Positions 41,008-49,504 of a stretch of DNA of 64,000 nt are shown here, one piece after another. The stretch spans positions 62,001 to 126,000 of the forward strand of contig NZ_RPOC01000001.1 of assembly GCF_003946915.1 (NCBI RefSeq). The letters are read 5' to 3'. The stretch's first letter is position 1. Each line of letters opens with the position of its first letter. This stretch comes from Flavobacterium ustbae (GTDB lineage Bacteria; Bacteroidota; Bacteroidia; Flavobacteriales; Flavobacteriaceae). The notes beneath the pieces are model-generated. The model had not been told where the DNA came from. It saw only the letters and a list, made by a program, of their open reading frames with translations, and did no database searches. The translations under genes were made by a program, and so were the position numbers.

Positions 41008-43011
41008 ATGAAATTAAAACTTCTTTCATTTTTATTTCTGCCCCTCATCGGATTTGCCCAGCAAAACAATCCAAAAACAACAGATTCTCTTAAGATTTCA
41101 AACGTCTTTAATCTTGGAGAAGTTATTATTACCAATCATCAAAATAAAGACACTTTAAACCGAATAACTTCAAAAGCAATGGAATCTCAAAACAAAATGG
41201 AGGTTTCCAGAGCTTTAAACATGTTGCCTGGAGTCAGTTTAACTGCTTCTGGCCCGAGAAACGAATCTATGGTTTCGATTAGAGGTTTTGATTTAAGGCA
41301 GGTTCCTGTTTATATGGACGGAATTCCAGTTTATGTGCCCTACGATGGTTATGTAGATTTGGCTAGATTTACCACTTTTGATTTGGCTGCTGTTGATGTT
41401 TCAAAAGGATTTTCGTCTGTACTTTATGGCCCAAATTCACTTGGAGGCGCCATAAATCTTATTTCGAGAAAACCTTCCAAAAAGTTAGAATACGATGGCT
41501 CTTTGGGAATGATTAATGAAAACGGATATAGAGGAAATGTAAATATCGGTTCCAACTTAGGTAAATTCTATTTTCAAGGCGGATTTTCTTATTTGGACAG
41601 AAATTCTACCAGAATGTCTTCGAACTTCATTCCTACAGCCAACGAAAACGGCGGTCAAAGAGACAATTCGTACCGAACAGATCAAAAAATTAGCTTTAAA
41701 GTTGGTTGGACTCCAACCGAAAAAAGTGAATACGCAATTGGTTACATCAATCAGCAAGGTGAAAAAGGAAATCCAGTTTATACAGGCTACGACACACAAA
41801 ATTCGCTTTTGCTAAAACCTCGCTACTGGCAATGGCCAAACTGGGATAAGGAAAGTTTTTATTTTATTTCGAACTCTGCTTTCGATAATAAAAACAGTTT
41901 CAAAAGCAGATTGTATTTTGATCGTTTCAAAAACACACTCGACAGCTACGACGATGCCACTTATTCGACACAAACAAAACCTTATGCTTTTGAAAGTATT
42001 TATAACGATTACACTTTTGGAGGAAATCTGGAATACAACACTAAAATAATTCCTAAAAACGATTTAAAAATTGCTTTCCATTTTAAAGAAGATGTGCATC
42101 GTGAGAACAATTTTGGCGAACCTGTTCGCCATTTTATAGACAATACGATTTTAATCGGAATTGAAGATGTTTACAAAGTCAGTTCAAAATTTACCGTTAT
42201 TCCAGGTGTTAGTTACAACATTCGAAAAAACCTTGAAGCCGAAGATTATAATAGTACTACAAAAACAATTTCAGATTTTCCAGATGCTAAAGCAAGTGAC
42301 GCTTTTAATGCGCAAGTTGGATTTTTCTATCAATTAAATAGCCAGCAAAAATTAGGCACTACCATTTCTCAGAAAACTAGATTTGCAACAATCAAAGACC
42401 GCTATTCTTACAGAATGGGAACTGCAATTCCGAACCCAGATTTGAAACCTGAAAAAGCAGTTAATTACGAATTGAATTATACCGCAAATCTTTTCGAGAA
42501 AATCACTTTTCAAACTGCATTATTCTACAGTTCGCTTTCAGATGCCATCTTAAATGTCAGCAACGTTGAACCTGGAAAATCGCAAATGCAAAATTTTGGA
42601 GAAGCCGATTATAAAGGAATCGAAGCACAATTAAATTATGGAATTCTAGACAACCTTTCGCTGAATTTGAATTACACTTACATCGAAAGAAAAAACATTA
42701 CCAATCCAAATATTCATTTTACAGATGTTCCGAATACGAAAGTTATGGGGACTTTAGAGTACAGCCCGATTAAAATAATACGATTAATTGCCAATGCCGA
42801 ATTTAATTCGCCACGTTTCAGTACAAGTTATGGGGCAAGAGTTCCAGATTACACTCTTTTGAATTTATATGCTTCAGGCAAAATCTTAAAAAATTTCAGC
42901 CTCGACGCAGGGATTAATAACATATTCGACAGAAATTATAGTCTTGTAGAAGGCTATCCAGAAGAAGGGCGCAATTTCTTTGTGACACTTCGCTTTTTCA
43001 ATTTTAACTAA
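41008..43011 (+). CDS. TonB-dependent receptor next to ModE-like regulator
   Basis: 667 residues: signal peptide (1-18, ending GFAQ), no carboxypeptidase-like domain, a plug (about 35-155, GEVIITN, NMLPGVSLTASGPRNESMVS, IRGFDLRQVPVYMDGIPVYV, GPNSLGGAINLISRKP) and a barrel to a C-terminal aromatic (RFFNFN). It resembles the FecA/siderophore-receptor class in size, but the neighbours suggest molybdate, tungstate or a molybdenum chelate as cargo; this is inference. The lipoprotein follows after 20 bp, so the two form an operon. Confidence 0.9.
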   Translation: MKLKLLSFLFLPLIGFAQQNNPKTTDSLKISNVFNLGEVIITNHQNKDTLNRITSKAMESQNKMEVSRALNMLPGVSLTASGPRNESMVSIRGFDLRQVPVYMDGIPVYVPYDGYVDLARFTTFDLAAVDVSKGFSSVLYGPNSLGGAINLISRKPSKKLEYDGSLGMINENGYRGNVNIGSNLGKFYFQGGFSYLDRNSTRMSSNFIPTANENGGQRDNSYRTDQKISFKVGWTPTEKSEYAIGYINQQGEKGNPVYTGYDTQNSLLLKPRYWQWPNWDKESFYFISNSAFDNKNSFKSRLYFDRFKNTLDSYDDATYSTQTKPYAFESIYNDYTFGGNLEYNTKIIPKNDLKIAFHFKEDVHRENNFGEPVRHFIDNTILIGIEDVYKVSSKFTVIPGVSYNIRKNLEAEDYNSTTKTISDFPDAKASDAFNAQVGFFYQLNSQQKLGTTISQKTRFATIKDRYSYRMGTAIPNPDLKPEKAVNYELNYTANLFEKITFQTALFYSSLSDAILNVSNVEPGKSQMQNFGEADYKGIEAQLNYGILDNLSLNLNYTYIERKNITNPNIHFTDVPNTKVMGTLEYSPIKIIRLIANAEFNSPRFSTSYGARVPDYTLLNLYASGKILKNFSLDAGINNIFDRNYSLVEGYPEEGRNFFVTLRFFNFN

Positions 43012-43031
43012 ATTCAAAAATTATATTTATT

Positions 43032-43625
43032 ATGAAAACGCAAAATTATATTCTCGTTTTACTGATTGCATTTTCATGCTCAATGTGTAATTCTTCTAAA
43101 AAAGATAAAGAAGATACTGTTGTAGAAAAAACAGTAACAACAGACAATGATAAACACGAAGTTCTTACTCCAGAAGACAGCTTAAAAATGGTTAATCATT
43201 CGATTGAAGTCAAAGGCGATGTCGAATTTCCATTGAACCTGACAGTAGATTCTTTAAAAAAGATGAAAGTGGTTACCATTGACGATTTTAAAGTAGTTTG
43301 CCAGAGCGGAGAAGTAAAAAAAGATAATAAAATATGCAAAGGTGTTCTTTTGAAAGATATTTTAGAAAAAGCAAAAATCAAACAAAACGGTCACAAAGAC
43401 CGAAACTTTTATATCGTAGCAAGAGCTTCAGACGATTATAAAGCAACATTTTCTTGGGCAGAACTTTTTAATAATCCGACAGGAGATAATGTTTTTGTTC
43501 TTTTTGAAGAAAATGGAAAACCAGTTAAAAACGGAGAAATGATTGCCATTAGCAAAACCGACATTAAAACTGGCCCAAGACATGTTTATTGGTTGAAAAG
43601 CATTGAAGTTTTTAAAGTTGAATGA
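43032..43625 (+). CDS. Lipoprotein with molybdopterin-oxidoreductase (sulfite-oxidase-like) fold
   Basis: 197 residues. A lipoprotein signal ends at Cys16 or Cys19 (AFSCSMCNSS). Residues about 55-195 follow the Oxidored_molyb/sulfite-oxidase-like pattern: EVKGDVEFPLNLTVDSLKKM, VVCQSGEVKKDNKICKGVLL, KDILEKAKI, ARASDDYKATFSW, FVLFEENGKPVKN and HVYWLKSIEVFKV. Whether it binds the cofactor is unknown; Cys residues are present around the VVCQSGEVKK block, but the larger cofactor-binding elements are short. Encoded 20 bp after the receptor. Confidence 0.8.
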   Translation: MKTQNYILVLLIAFSCSMCNSSKKDKEDTVVEKTVTTDNDKHEVLTPEDSLKMVNHSIEVKGDVEFPLNLTVDSLKKMKVVTIDDFKVVCQSGEVKKDNKICKGVLLKDILEKAKIKQNGHKDRNFYIVARASDDYKATFSWAELFNNPTGDNVFVLFEENGKPVKNGEMIAISKTDIKTGPRHVYWLKSIEVFKVE

Positions 43626-43860
43626 AGGTTCAGAGGGGCAAAGCAACAAAGGAATAAAGAGGCAAAGCAACAAAGGGATAAAGGTTTGAACATAGCCCAC
43701 GGTTTCGACCTTGGGTACGCAACGAATACACAATACGTTTCCCACGGTTGAAACCGTGGGCTATGTTTGAAAAAAGAATATAAAATTTGCTCACAAAGTC
43801 GCAAAGATTAATCAAACTTTGCGTCTTTGCGACTTTGCGCGATTTTTTTAAGGCTTAAAG
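43622..43860. repeat. Composite repeat island before ftsX
   Basis: In order: GGGGCAAAGCAACAAAGG words; CATAGCCCACGGTTTC (43691-43706) with its perfect complement GAAACCGTGGGCTATG (43750-43765); and CAAAGTCGCAAAGA (43794-43807) with complement TCTTTGCGACTTTG (43824-43837). No gene is evident in this spacer of about 390 bp. Confidence 0.7.
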
Positions 43861-44017
43861 CGAAATTCTTTGCGTGATTTGAGATTAAAAAAATCTCTCT
43901 CAGAAAAAAATCTCAATTCGATATTGTATATTTATGCTAATAAAGTCAAAACTTTGAACGTTATTAACCTAAATAAAAAAATTGTTTACTATTTTTACCA
44001 CATAATTTAAGCAGACT

Positions 44018-44893
44018 ATGAGTTCTAACTTTGATAAATTTCAAAAGCGCAGGTTAATTTCCTCTTATTTTTCGGTAGTATTAAGTGTATTCTTAGTTTT
44101 ATTCCTTTTAGGAGTACTAGGACTATTCATTATTAATTCTAAACAGCTAGCTGACGATTTTAAAGAAAAAATCGCTATGACTGTTTTCTTCAAAAATGAA
44201 GCCAACGACAGTATTGTAAAAGCCTTTAACACTGAACTAAAAAGAGCGCCTTTTGCATTATCTTATGTTTATGTTTCTAAAGAAAAAGCAGCAAAAGAGC
44301 ATACAGACATTATCGGAGAAGATTTCTTAACCTTTTTAGGAGAAAATCCTTTATTGAATTCATACGACATTCACTTAAAAGCAGATTATGTAGAGAGAGA
44401 CAGCATTGCCAAAATCGAAAGCCGTCTTCGTCAAAATACTATGATTTCAGACATTGTTTACGACAAGCAATTGGTAAATCTTGTAAACGACAACATCAGA
44501 AAAGTAAGTATGTGGATTTTGATTATTAGTGGTTTCTTAACTGTAATTGCTGTTTTATTAATCAATAGTTCACTTCGTTTATCTATACATTCTAATCGTT
44601 TTATTATTAAAACCATGCAGATGGTTGGTGCTACAAAAGCATTTATCCGTAAACCGTTTGTAATGCGAAGCGTAAAACTTGGAATGTTGGGCGCTGGTCT
44701 TGCCATTGTTGCTTTAATTGCACTTTTGCTTTATGTAGACAACAATTTCCCTGGTTTAGGAATTCTAGAAGACAAAGCTTTAACGGGCTTAGTTTTGGTT
44801 GCCGTTTTCGGATTGGGAGTTTTGATTACTTGGGTAAGCACGCATTTTGCGACACAGCGTTTCTTGAATCTAAGAACAGACGATCTTTATTAA
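44018..44893 (+). CDS. ftsX: Cell division permease-like FtsX
   Basis: 291 residues with the FtsX layout: a membrane helix near 20-40, a periplasmic domain (about 45-160), then three helices (about 170-190, 225-245, 260-282) in the MacB/FtsX fold, with MQMVGATKAFIRKPFVMRS between them. It is the membrane partner of FtsE in controlling cell-wall hydrolysis at division. FtsE is not nearby, as is usual for this group. It heads a run with DUF3098, uppP and truB. Confidence 0.93.
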   Translation: MSSNFDKFQKRRLISSYFSVVLSVFLVLFLLGVLGLFIINSKQLADDFKEKIAMTVFFKNEANDSIVKAFNTELKRAPFALSYVYVSKEKAAKEHTDIIGEDFLTFLGENPLLNSYDIHLKADYVERDSIAKIESRLRQNTMISDIVYDKQLVNLVNDNIRKVSMWILIISGFLTVIAVLLINSSLRLSIHSNRFIIKTMQMVGATKAFIRKPFVMRSVKLGMLGAGLAIVALIALLLYVDNNFPGLGILEDKALTGLVLVAVFGLGVLITWVSTHFATQRFLNLRTDDLY

Positions 44894-44924
44894 TTTTAGA
44901 TTGTAGAGTGTAGATTTTAGTTTT

Positions 44925-44965
44925 CAAAAATGCCTTCGACTACGCTCAGACTGACAAAATAAGTA
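44925..44965. repeat. CTTCGACTACGCTCAGACTGACA word
   Basis: TCGACTACGCTCAGACTGAC near the ftsX stop is the reverse-complement family member of CAGTCTGAGCGGAGTCGAAG at 36735-36762; a partial GAGCGTAGCGAAAGAAG occurs at 45290-45306. Confidence 0.6.
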
Positions 44966-45007
44966 CAAATACCTTGAACTTTGCTCAAGGTTACAAAAAA
45001 TAGAAAA

Positions 45008-45259
45008 ATGAAAAACAACAATAACGCAGAACAGCAGCCAAAACAGGAATTTCTTTTTGACAGCATTAATTATAAAATCTTATTAATCGGAATCGCGGTT
45101 ATTGCTCTTGGATTTATTTTAATGTCTGGCGGAGGAAGTAAAGATCCAAATGTTTTTAATGAGGATATTTTTAACTTTAGACGTATTCGTTTAGCGCCAA
45201 CAACTGTTTTAATCGGTTTCGGAATCACGATTTATTCTATATTCAAAAAATCAAAATAA
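45008..45259 (+). CDS. DUF3098 membrane protein
   Basis: 83 residues from the ATG at 45008 (the frame extends upstream to a TTG but this ATG gives the family N-terminus). A hydrophilic start is followed by two membrane helices (about 24-42 and 62-78) linked by LMSGGGSKDPNVFNEDIFNF, the DUF3098 hallmark. Function unknown. Conserved position between ftsX and uppP in Flavobacteria. Confidence 0.88.
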   Translation: MKNNNNAEQQPKQEFLFDSINYKILLIGIAVIALGFILMSGGGSKDPNVFNEDIFNFRRIRLAPTTVLIGFGITIYSIFKKSK

Positions 45260-45299
45260 ATCAGTTTTAAGATTTTAATTGAAAAACTTGAGCGTAGCG

Positions 45300-45342
45300 A
45301 AAGAAGCAATCTAAAATCTAAAATCTAAAATCTAAAATTTTA
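45300..45342. repeat. AATCTAAAATCTAAAATC words
   Basis: Direct heptamer words just before uppP; similar runs lie just before frr (48795-48820) and asnS (59164-59186), always directly upstream of the start codon. Confidence 0.6.
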
Positions 45343-45343
45343 A

Positions 45344-46141
45344 ATGAACACATTACAAGCTATTGTTCTTGCCATTATTGAAGGAATTACAGAATTTTTG
45401 CCTGTTTCTTCAACAGGTCACATGATTATTGCGTCTTCTTTTTTTGGAATTGCGCATGACGATTTCACTAAACTTTTTACCATTGTAATTCAGCTTGGCG
45501 CGATACTTTCGGTTGTAATTTTATACTTCAAACGTTTCTTTCAAAGTTTTGATTTTTATTTCAAACTTTTAGTTGCTTTTATACCAGCCGTTGTTTTAGG
45601 GTTATTATTAAGCGATTTTATTGACGGTTTATTAGAAAACCCAGTGACCGTTGCTATTTCTCTTTTAATTGGAGGTGTTATTTTATTAAAAGTAGACGAA
45701 TGGTTTAACAATCCAAATACACCTGAAACTTCTCAAGAAATCACTTATTTACAAGCTTTAAAAATTGGATTATTTCAATGTTTAGCAATGATTCCAGGAG
45801 TTTCTAGAAGCGGTGCAAGTATTGTAGGAGGAATGTCTCAAAAATTATCAAGAACTACAGCGGCAGAATTTTCATTTTTCTTAGCGGTTCCAACTATGCT
45901 CGGTGCCACTGCAAAAAAATGTTATGATTATTATAAGGCTGGTTTTGAATTATCTGGTGACCAGATCAATATGCTTATTATTGGTAATGTTGTGGCTTTT
46001 ATAGTAGCACTTTTAGCAATAAAAACTTTTATTGGCTTTTTGACTAAAAACGGATTTAAGGTTTTTGGTTATTACCGAATTATCGCCGGAATCGTTTTAT
46101 TATTGATTCACTTTTTCATTCACCCGCTTACTATTATATAA
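45344..46141 (+). CDS. uppP: Undecaprenyl-diphosphatase (BacA/UppP)
   Basis: 265 residues, about eight membrane helices. It recycles the lipid carrier of cell-wall synthesis and gives bacitracin resistance. The catalytic motifs [15 protein letters not shown] and [13 protein letters not shown] are present. The stop (TAA) shares its last base with the truB ATG. Confidence 0.95.
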   Translation: MNTLQAIVLAIIEGITEFLPVSSTGHMIIASSFFGIAHDDFTKLFTIVIQLGAILSVVILYFKRFFQSFDFYFKLLVAFIPAVVLGLLLSDFIDGLLENPVTVAISLLIGGVILLKVDEWFNNPNTPETSQEITYLQALKIGLFQCLAMIPGVSRSGASIVGGMSQKLSRTTAAEFSFFLAVPTMLGATAKKCYDYYKAGFELSGDQINMLIIGNVVAFIVALLAIKTFIGFLTKNGFKVFGYYRIIAGIVLLLIHFFIHPLTII

Positions 46142-46830
46142 TGACACCCGAAGAATATCTAGAAGGTCAGGTTTTATTGATTGATAAACCATTAAAATGG
46201 AGTTCGTTTCAGGCTGTCAATAAATTAAAATACCTTTTAATTAATAAAGTTGGGCTTCCAAAAAAATTCAAAATTGGACATGCCGGAACTTTAGACCCTT
46301 TGGCTACAGGTTTGTTATTAATCTGTACTGGGAAATTTACCAAAAGAATTTCTGAACTTCAAGGTCAGGCAAAAGAATATACGGGTACGTTTTATATTGG
46401 AGCCACTACTCCATCGTATGATCTGGAAACCGAAATCGATCAGACTTTTCCAACAGAACATATTGATGAAGCGTTGATTCATGAAACGGTAAAACAATTT
46501 TTAGGCGAAATCGACCAAAAACCACCTATTTTTTCGGCTATAAAAAAAGATGGCGTTCGTTTATACGAACATGCACGTGCAGGAGAATCTATCGAGATTG
46601 AAAGCAGAAAAACTACTATTCACGAATTTGAAATTACGAGAATCGCATTGCCAGAAGTAGACTTTAGAGTAGTTTGCTCTAAAGGAACTTACATTCGTTC
46701 TCTAGCTTATGATTTTGGAAAAGCAATGAATTCTGGTTCGCATTTAACGGTCTTGCGCCGAACAAAAATTGGCGATTACGATGTAAAAAATGCGATCGAT
46801 ATTACTTTGTTTGAAGAAAGTTTTAAATAG
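46141..46830 (+). CDS. truB: tRNA pseudouridine(55) synthase
   Basis: 229 residues. It isomerises uridine 55 in the T-loop of tRNA. The catalytic Asp52 is in HAGTLDPLATGLL; KPPIFSAIKKDGVRLYEHAR and SKGTYIRSLAYDFG are further family blocks. It lacks the C-terminal PUA domain, as many Bacteroidota enzymes do. It overlaps uppP by one base. Confidence 0.95.
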   Translation: MTPEEYLEGQVLLIDKPLKWSSFQAVNKLKYLLINKVGLPKKFKIGHAGTLDPLATGLLLICTGKFTKRISELQGQAKEYTGTFYIGATTPSYDLETEIDQTFPTEHIDEALIHETVKQFLGEIDQKPPIFSAIKKDGVRLYEHARAGESIEIESRKTTIHEFEITRIALPEVDFRVVCSKGTYIRSLAYDFGKAMNSGSHLTVLRRTKIGDYDVKNAIDITLFEESFK

Positions 46831-46844
46831 CTAAAAATAAAAAA

Positions 46845-46872
46845 GCACATTACTTTTTTATTTGTAATGTGC
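46845..46872. terminator. Terminator after truB
   Basis: GCACATTAC pairs with GTAATGTGC around a ten-base T-rich loop, in the spacer of about 340 bp before the convergent thioredoxin-like gene. Confidence 0.65.
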
Positions 46873-46918
46873 CAAGCTCCTTCTTAAACAAGTAATTCTA
46901 TTTCATACTTATCTAAAT

Positions 46919-46996
46919 TCAATAGTGAGGCACATTCTTTCCTCCAAATAAAAATGCAGAGAAGAAATCATAAAACCTTTCGAATAACTTTTTCAT
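46919..46996 (-). CDS. Possible 25-residue peptide
   Basis: A minus-strand ATG frame encodes a short, aromatic, partly hydrophobic peptide (MKKLFERFYDFFSAFLFGG and six more residues). It sits in an otherwise empty spacer. Nothing more supports it, so it may be chance. Confidence 0.25.
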   Translation of the reverse strand: MKKLFERFYDFFSAFLFGGKNVPHY

Positions 46997-47168
46997 AATA
47001 GTGTACTTTTAATTGTTGAACATTAAATAACACCAATAAAAAGAGTAAATCTAAAAGCTATAATAGATGTGGGATTAGTTTTACTAAGTTACAAAATTTC
47101 TTATAAATTAAAAATAGTTTAAGATAATTTTATCAACCAAATATTCTGCTTATCAACATGTTACGTCG

Positions 47169-47786
47169 TTAAAGCCTATTATATTTGATATTCTCCATAA
47201 TTTCGACCAATTCTTCCTGAACCGAAATTGCTTTATCTGCCAGGTACCATAACTGTAGATCTGTCTTTATTTTTTCGTCAATAGGCCCAACTTCTCTTTT
47301 ATGTTTTGCCATTAATTCGACAGCTCCCTTTGGTCTTGGTCCCCAGTCGGCACGCACGATTCCGGCTTCTTTGCAAATAATAATGACCTTTGGAATTGCT
47401 CTTCCGCCATTGGTCAAATATTGATTCATTAAATCTTCATTTTCATCGCGCAATGCAATTCTTAAATCGATTTTTTTATGAGAAGCCAAAGCCATTTTAT
47501 TTAAAATTGGAAGTATCTGCGCCGCATCTCCGCACCAGCCTTCTGAAAGTACTAGCCAAATATAATGGTTGTCTAAATTTTGAAGTTTATCTGCTACAGT
47601 TTCTGAGATAGTGATTGTTTTATCGAGCCTATTCATTCTGGCTTCATTCAATTTGGAATAATTGGTAAGACTTTCCGATTGTTCATTTCCGGTCGATTTG
47701 CCTTCAGTTAATAAATCAGATACTATTTTTCTATATTCAATATAAGGATGGCTATTGAATAATGCTTTGGCTACGATGCTTTTCAT
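47169..47786 (-). CDS. Thioredoxin-like family protein
   Basis: 205 residues with an atypical thioredoxin fold. A helical N-terminal part (about 1-60) is followed by a strand and the site WCGDAAQILPILNKMA, where the redox CxxC is reduced to a single Cys (WCGDA), then GGRAIPKVIIIC with the cis-Pro. Such DUF-type thioredoxin-like proteins of Bacteroidota are cytosolic with unknown partners. With a single Cys it cannot work as a classic disulfide reductase. Confidence 0.85.
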   Translation of the reverse strand: MKSIVAKALFNSHPYIEYRKIVSDLLTEGKSTGNEQSESLTNYSKLNEARMNRLDKTITISETVADKLQNLDNHYIWLVLSEGWCGDAAQILPILNKMALASHKKIDLRIALRDENEDLMNQYLTNGGRAIPKVIIICKEAGIVRADWGPRPKGAVELMAKHKREVGPIDEKIKTDLQLWYLADKAISVQEELVEIMENIKYNRL

Positions 47787-47945
47787 GTTTTGTTTTTTTG
47801 GTAGAATAAAAATACAAATTTTCCAAAGACTTAGAAAATGACAATTGTCACCTTTAAATGAAATAACTGTAAAGCCGTTTTGAATCTAAAATTGAGGAAC
47901 GAATTAATTTTTTGCAAACATTATTTTTAAAAATCAGAATATGTC

Positions 47946-47953
47946 TATATTTG
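47946..47953 (+). promoter_or_regulatory. pyrH promoter element (TATATTTG)
   Basis: An exact TAnnTTTG match 22 bp before the pyrH ATG. Confidence 0.55.
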
Positions 47954-47975
47954 CACAAATTAACGCAACACACAC

Positions 47976-48683
47976 ATGAAATATAAAAGAATTCTTCTAA
48001 AACTTAGCGGCGAAGCCCTAATGGGTGATTTACAATACGGTATAGACCCGAAAAGATTAGGCGAATATGCAGATGAAATCAAGCAGATTCACGACAAAGG
48101 AGTAGAAATTGCTATTGTTATTGGAGGAGGAAATATTTTTAGAGGCGTTGCAGGAGCAAGCTCAGGAATGGACAGAGTGCAAGGAGATTATATGGGAATG
48201 CTTGCAACTGTTATTAACGGAATGGCTTTGCAAGGCGCTCTTGAAGATAAAGGAATGAAAACTCGTCTGCAAACGGCTTTGAAAATGGAATCTATTGCAG
48301 AACCATACATTAAAAGAAGAGCTGACCGCCACCTTGAAAAAGGCAGAATTGTAATCTTTGGTGCCGGAACTGGGAATCCATATTTTACAACTGATACTGC
48401 TGCTGTTTTGAGAGGTATCGAAATTAATGCTGATGTTATCCTTAAAGGAACTCGCGTTGATGGTGTTTACGATTCTGATCCAGAAAAAAATGCTTCGGCT
48501 GTAAAATTTGACTACATCACTTTTGATGATGTTCTGAAAAAAGGATTAAATGTAATGGATACCACTGCATTTACATTAAGCCAGGAAAACAAATTGCCAA
48601 TTGTTGTTTTTGATATGAATAAAATCGGAAACCTTTTGAAAATCTGTGAAGGCGAAAACATTGGAACTGTAGTAAACATTTAG
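47976..48683 (+). CDS. pyrH: UMP kinase
   Basis: 235 residues, normal length. It phosphorylates UMP to UDP. The amino-acid-kinase fold shows in [40 protein letters not shown] and [14 protein letters not shown]. It precedes frr by 140 bp on the same strand, the widely conserved pyrH-frr pairing. Confidence 0.97.
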   Translation: MKYKRILLKLSGEALMGDLQYGIDPKRLGEYADEIKQIHDKGVEIAIVIGGGNIFRGVAGASSGMDRVQGDYMGMLATVINGMALQGALEDKGMKTRLQTALKMESIAEPYIKRRADRHLEKGRIVIFGAGTGNPYFTTDTAAVLRGIEINADVILKGTRVDGVYDSDPEKNASAVKFDYITFDDVLKKGLNVMDTTAFTLSQENKLPIVVFDMNKIGNLLKICEGENIGTVVNI

Positions 48684-48822
48684 ACTGCGTAGATTTTTTT
48701 GGAATTTTATAAATTCTGAGAATCATTAAAGCAATCTAAAAAATTAAATTATATTAGTTAGTAAATTTAGATGTCTGTTTTAAACCCAAAATCAAACATC
48801 TAAAATCTAAAATTTAAAAAAA

Positions 48823-49386
48823 ATGACTGAAGAAATAGACTTTATTTTAGAAAGTACTGAGGAATCTATGAACGGTACTATTGCACACTTAGAGAAAGAA
48901 TTTCTTAATATTCGTGCAGGAAAAGCTTCTCCAGCTATGCTTGGAGGTGTTTTTGTAGATTATTACGGATCTGCTACACCGCTTTCTCAAGTCTCTAAAA
49001 TTAGCGTTCCAGATGCGAGAACAATTACATTACAGCCATTTGAAAAAAATATGCTGTCTGTTATTGAAAAAGCTATTTTGATTGCTAACATTGGTTTTAA
49101 CCCAATGAATAACGGAGACGTTATCATCATTAGCGTACCGCCTTTAACAGAAGAGCGTCGTCGTGATTTGGCAAAACAAGCAAAATCTGAAGCTGAAGAT
49201 GCAAAAATTGGTATTCGTAACTCTCGTAAAGATGCTAATACTGATATTAAAAAATTAGAAAAAGAAGGAACTTCTGAAGATATCTGCAAATCTGCAGAAG
49301 AAGAAGTTCAGAACTTGACAAACGCTTACATTAAAAAAATTGATGAACTTTTAGCTTTAAAAGAAGCTGAAATCATGAAAGTGTAA
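48823..49386 (+). CDS. frr: Ribosome recycling factor
   Basis: 187 residues, canonical length 185. It splits ribosomes after termination together with EF-G. Family blocks: NIRAGKASPAML, VDYYGSATPLSQVSKI, PFEKNMLSVIEKAI, PPLTEERRRDLAKQAK and the C-terminal helix with VQNLTNAYIKKIDELL. It is followed by its own terminator. Confidence 0.97.
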   Translation: MTEEIDFILESTEESMNGTIAHLEKEFLNIRAGKASPAMLGGVFVDYYGSATPLSQVSKISVPDARTITLQPFEKNMLSVIEKAILIANIGFNPMNNGDVIIISVPPLTEERRRDLAKQAKSEAEDAKIGIRNSRKDANTDIKKLEKEGTSEDICKSAEEEVQNLTNAYIKKIDELLALKEAEIMKV

Positions 49387-49407
49387 TTAGTTTTGCGATA
49401 AAATAGA

Positions 49408-49446
49408 AAATCCGTCTGGTGAATTGCATCAGACGGATTTTTTTAT
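49408..49446 (+). terminator. Terminator after frr
   Basis: AAATCCGTCTG pairs with CAGACGGATTT around an 11-base loop, followed by a T run. Confidence 0.9.
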
Positions 49447-49449
49447 TGT

Positions 49450-49457
49450 TATTTTTG
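49450..49457 (+). promoter_or_regulatory. TATTTTTG promoter element
   Basis: A TAnnTTTG match 47 bp before the DUF5686 gene, immediately after the frr terminator. Confidence 0.5.
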
Positions 49458-49504
49458 CATACGAAAATTAAATTCTTTTCGTTTTTGAAACTATATCATT
49501 CTGT

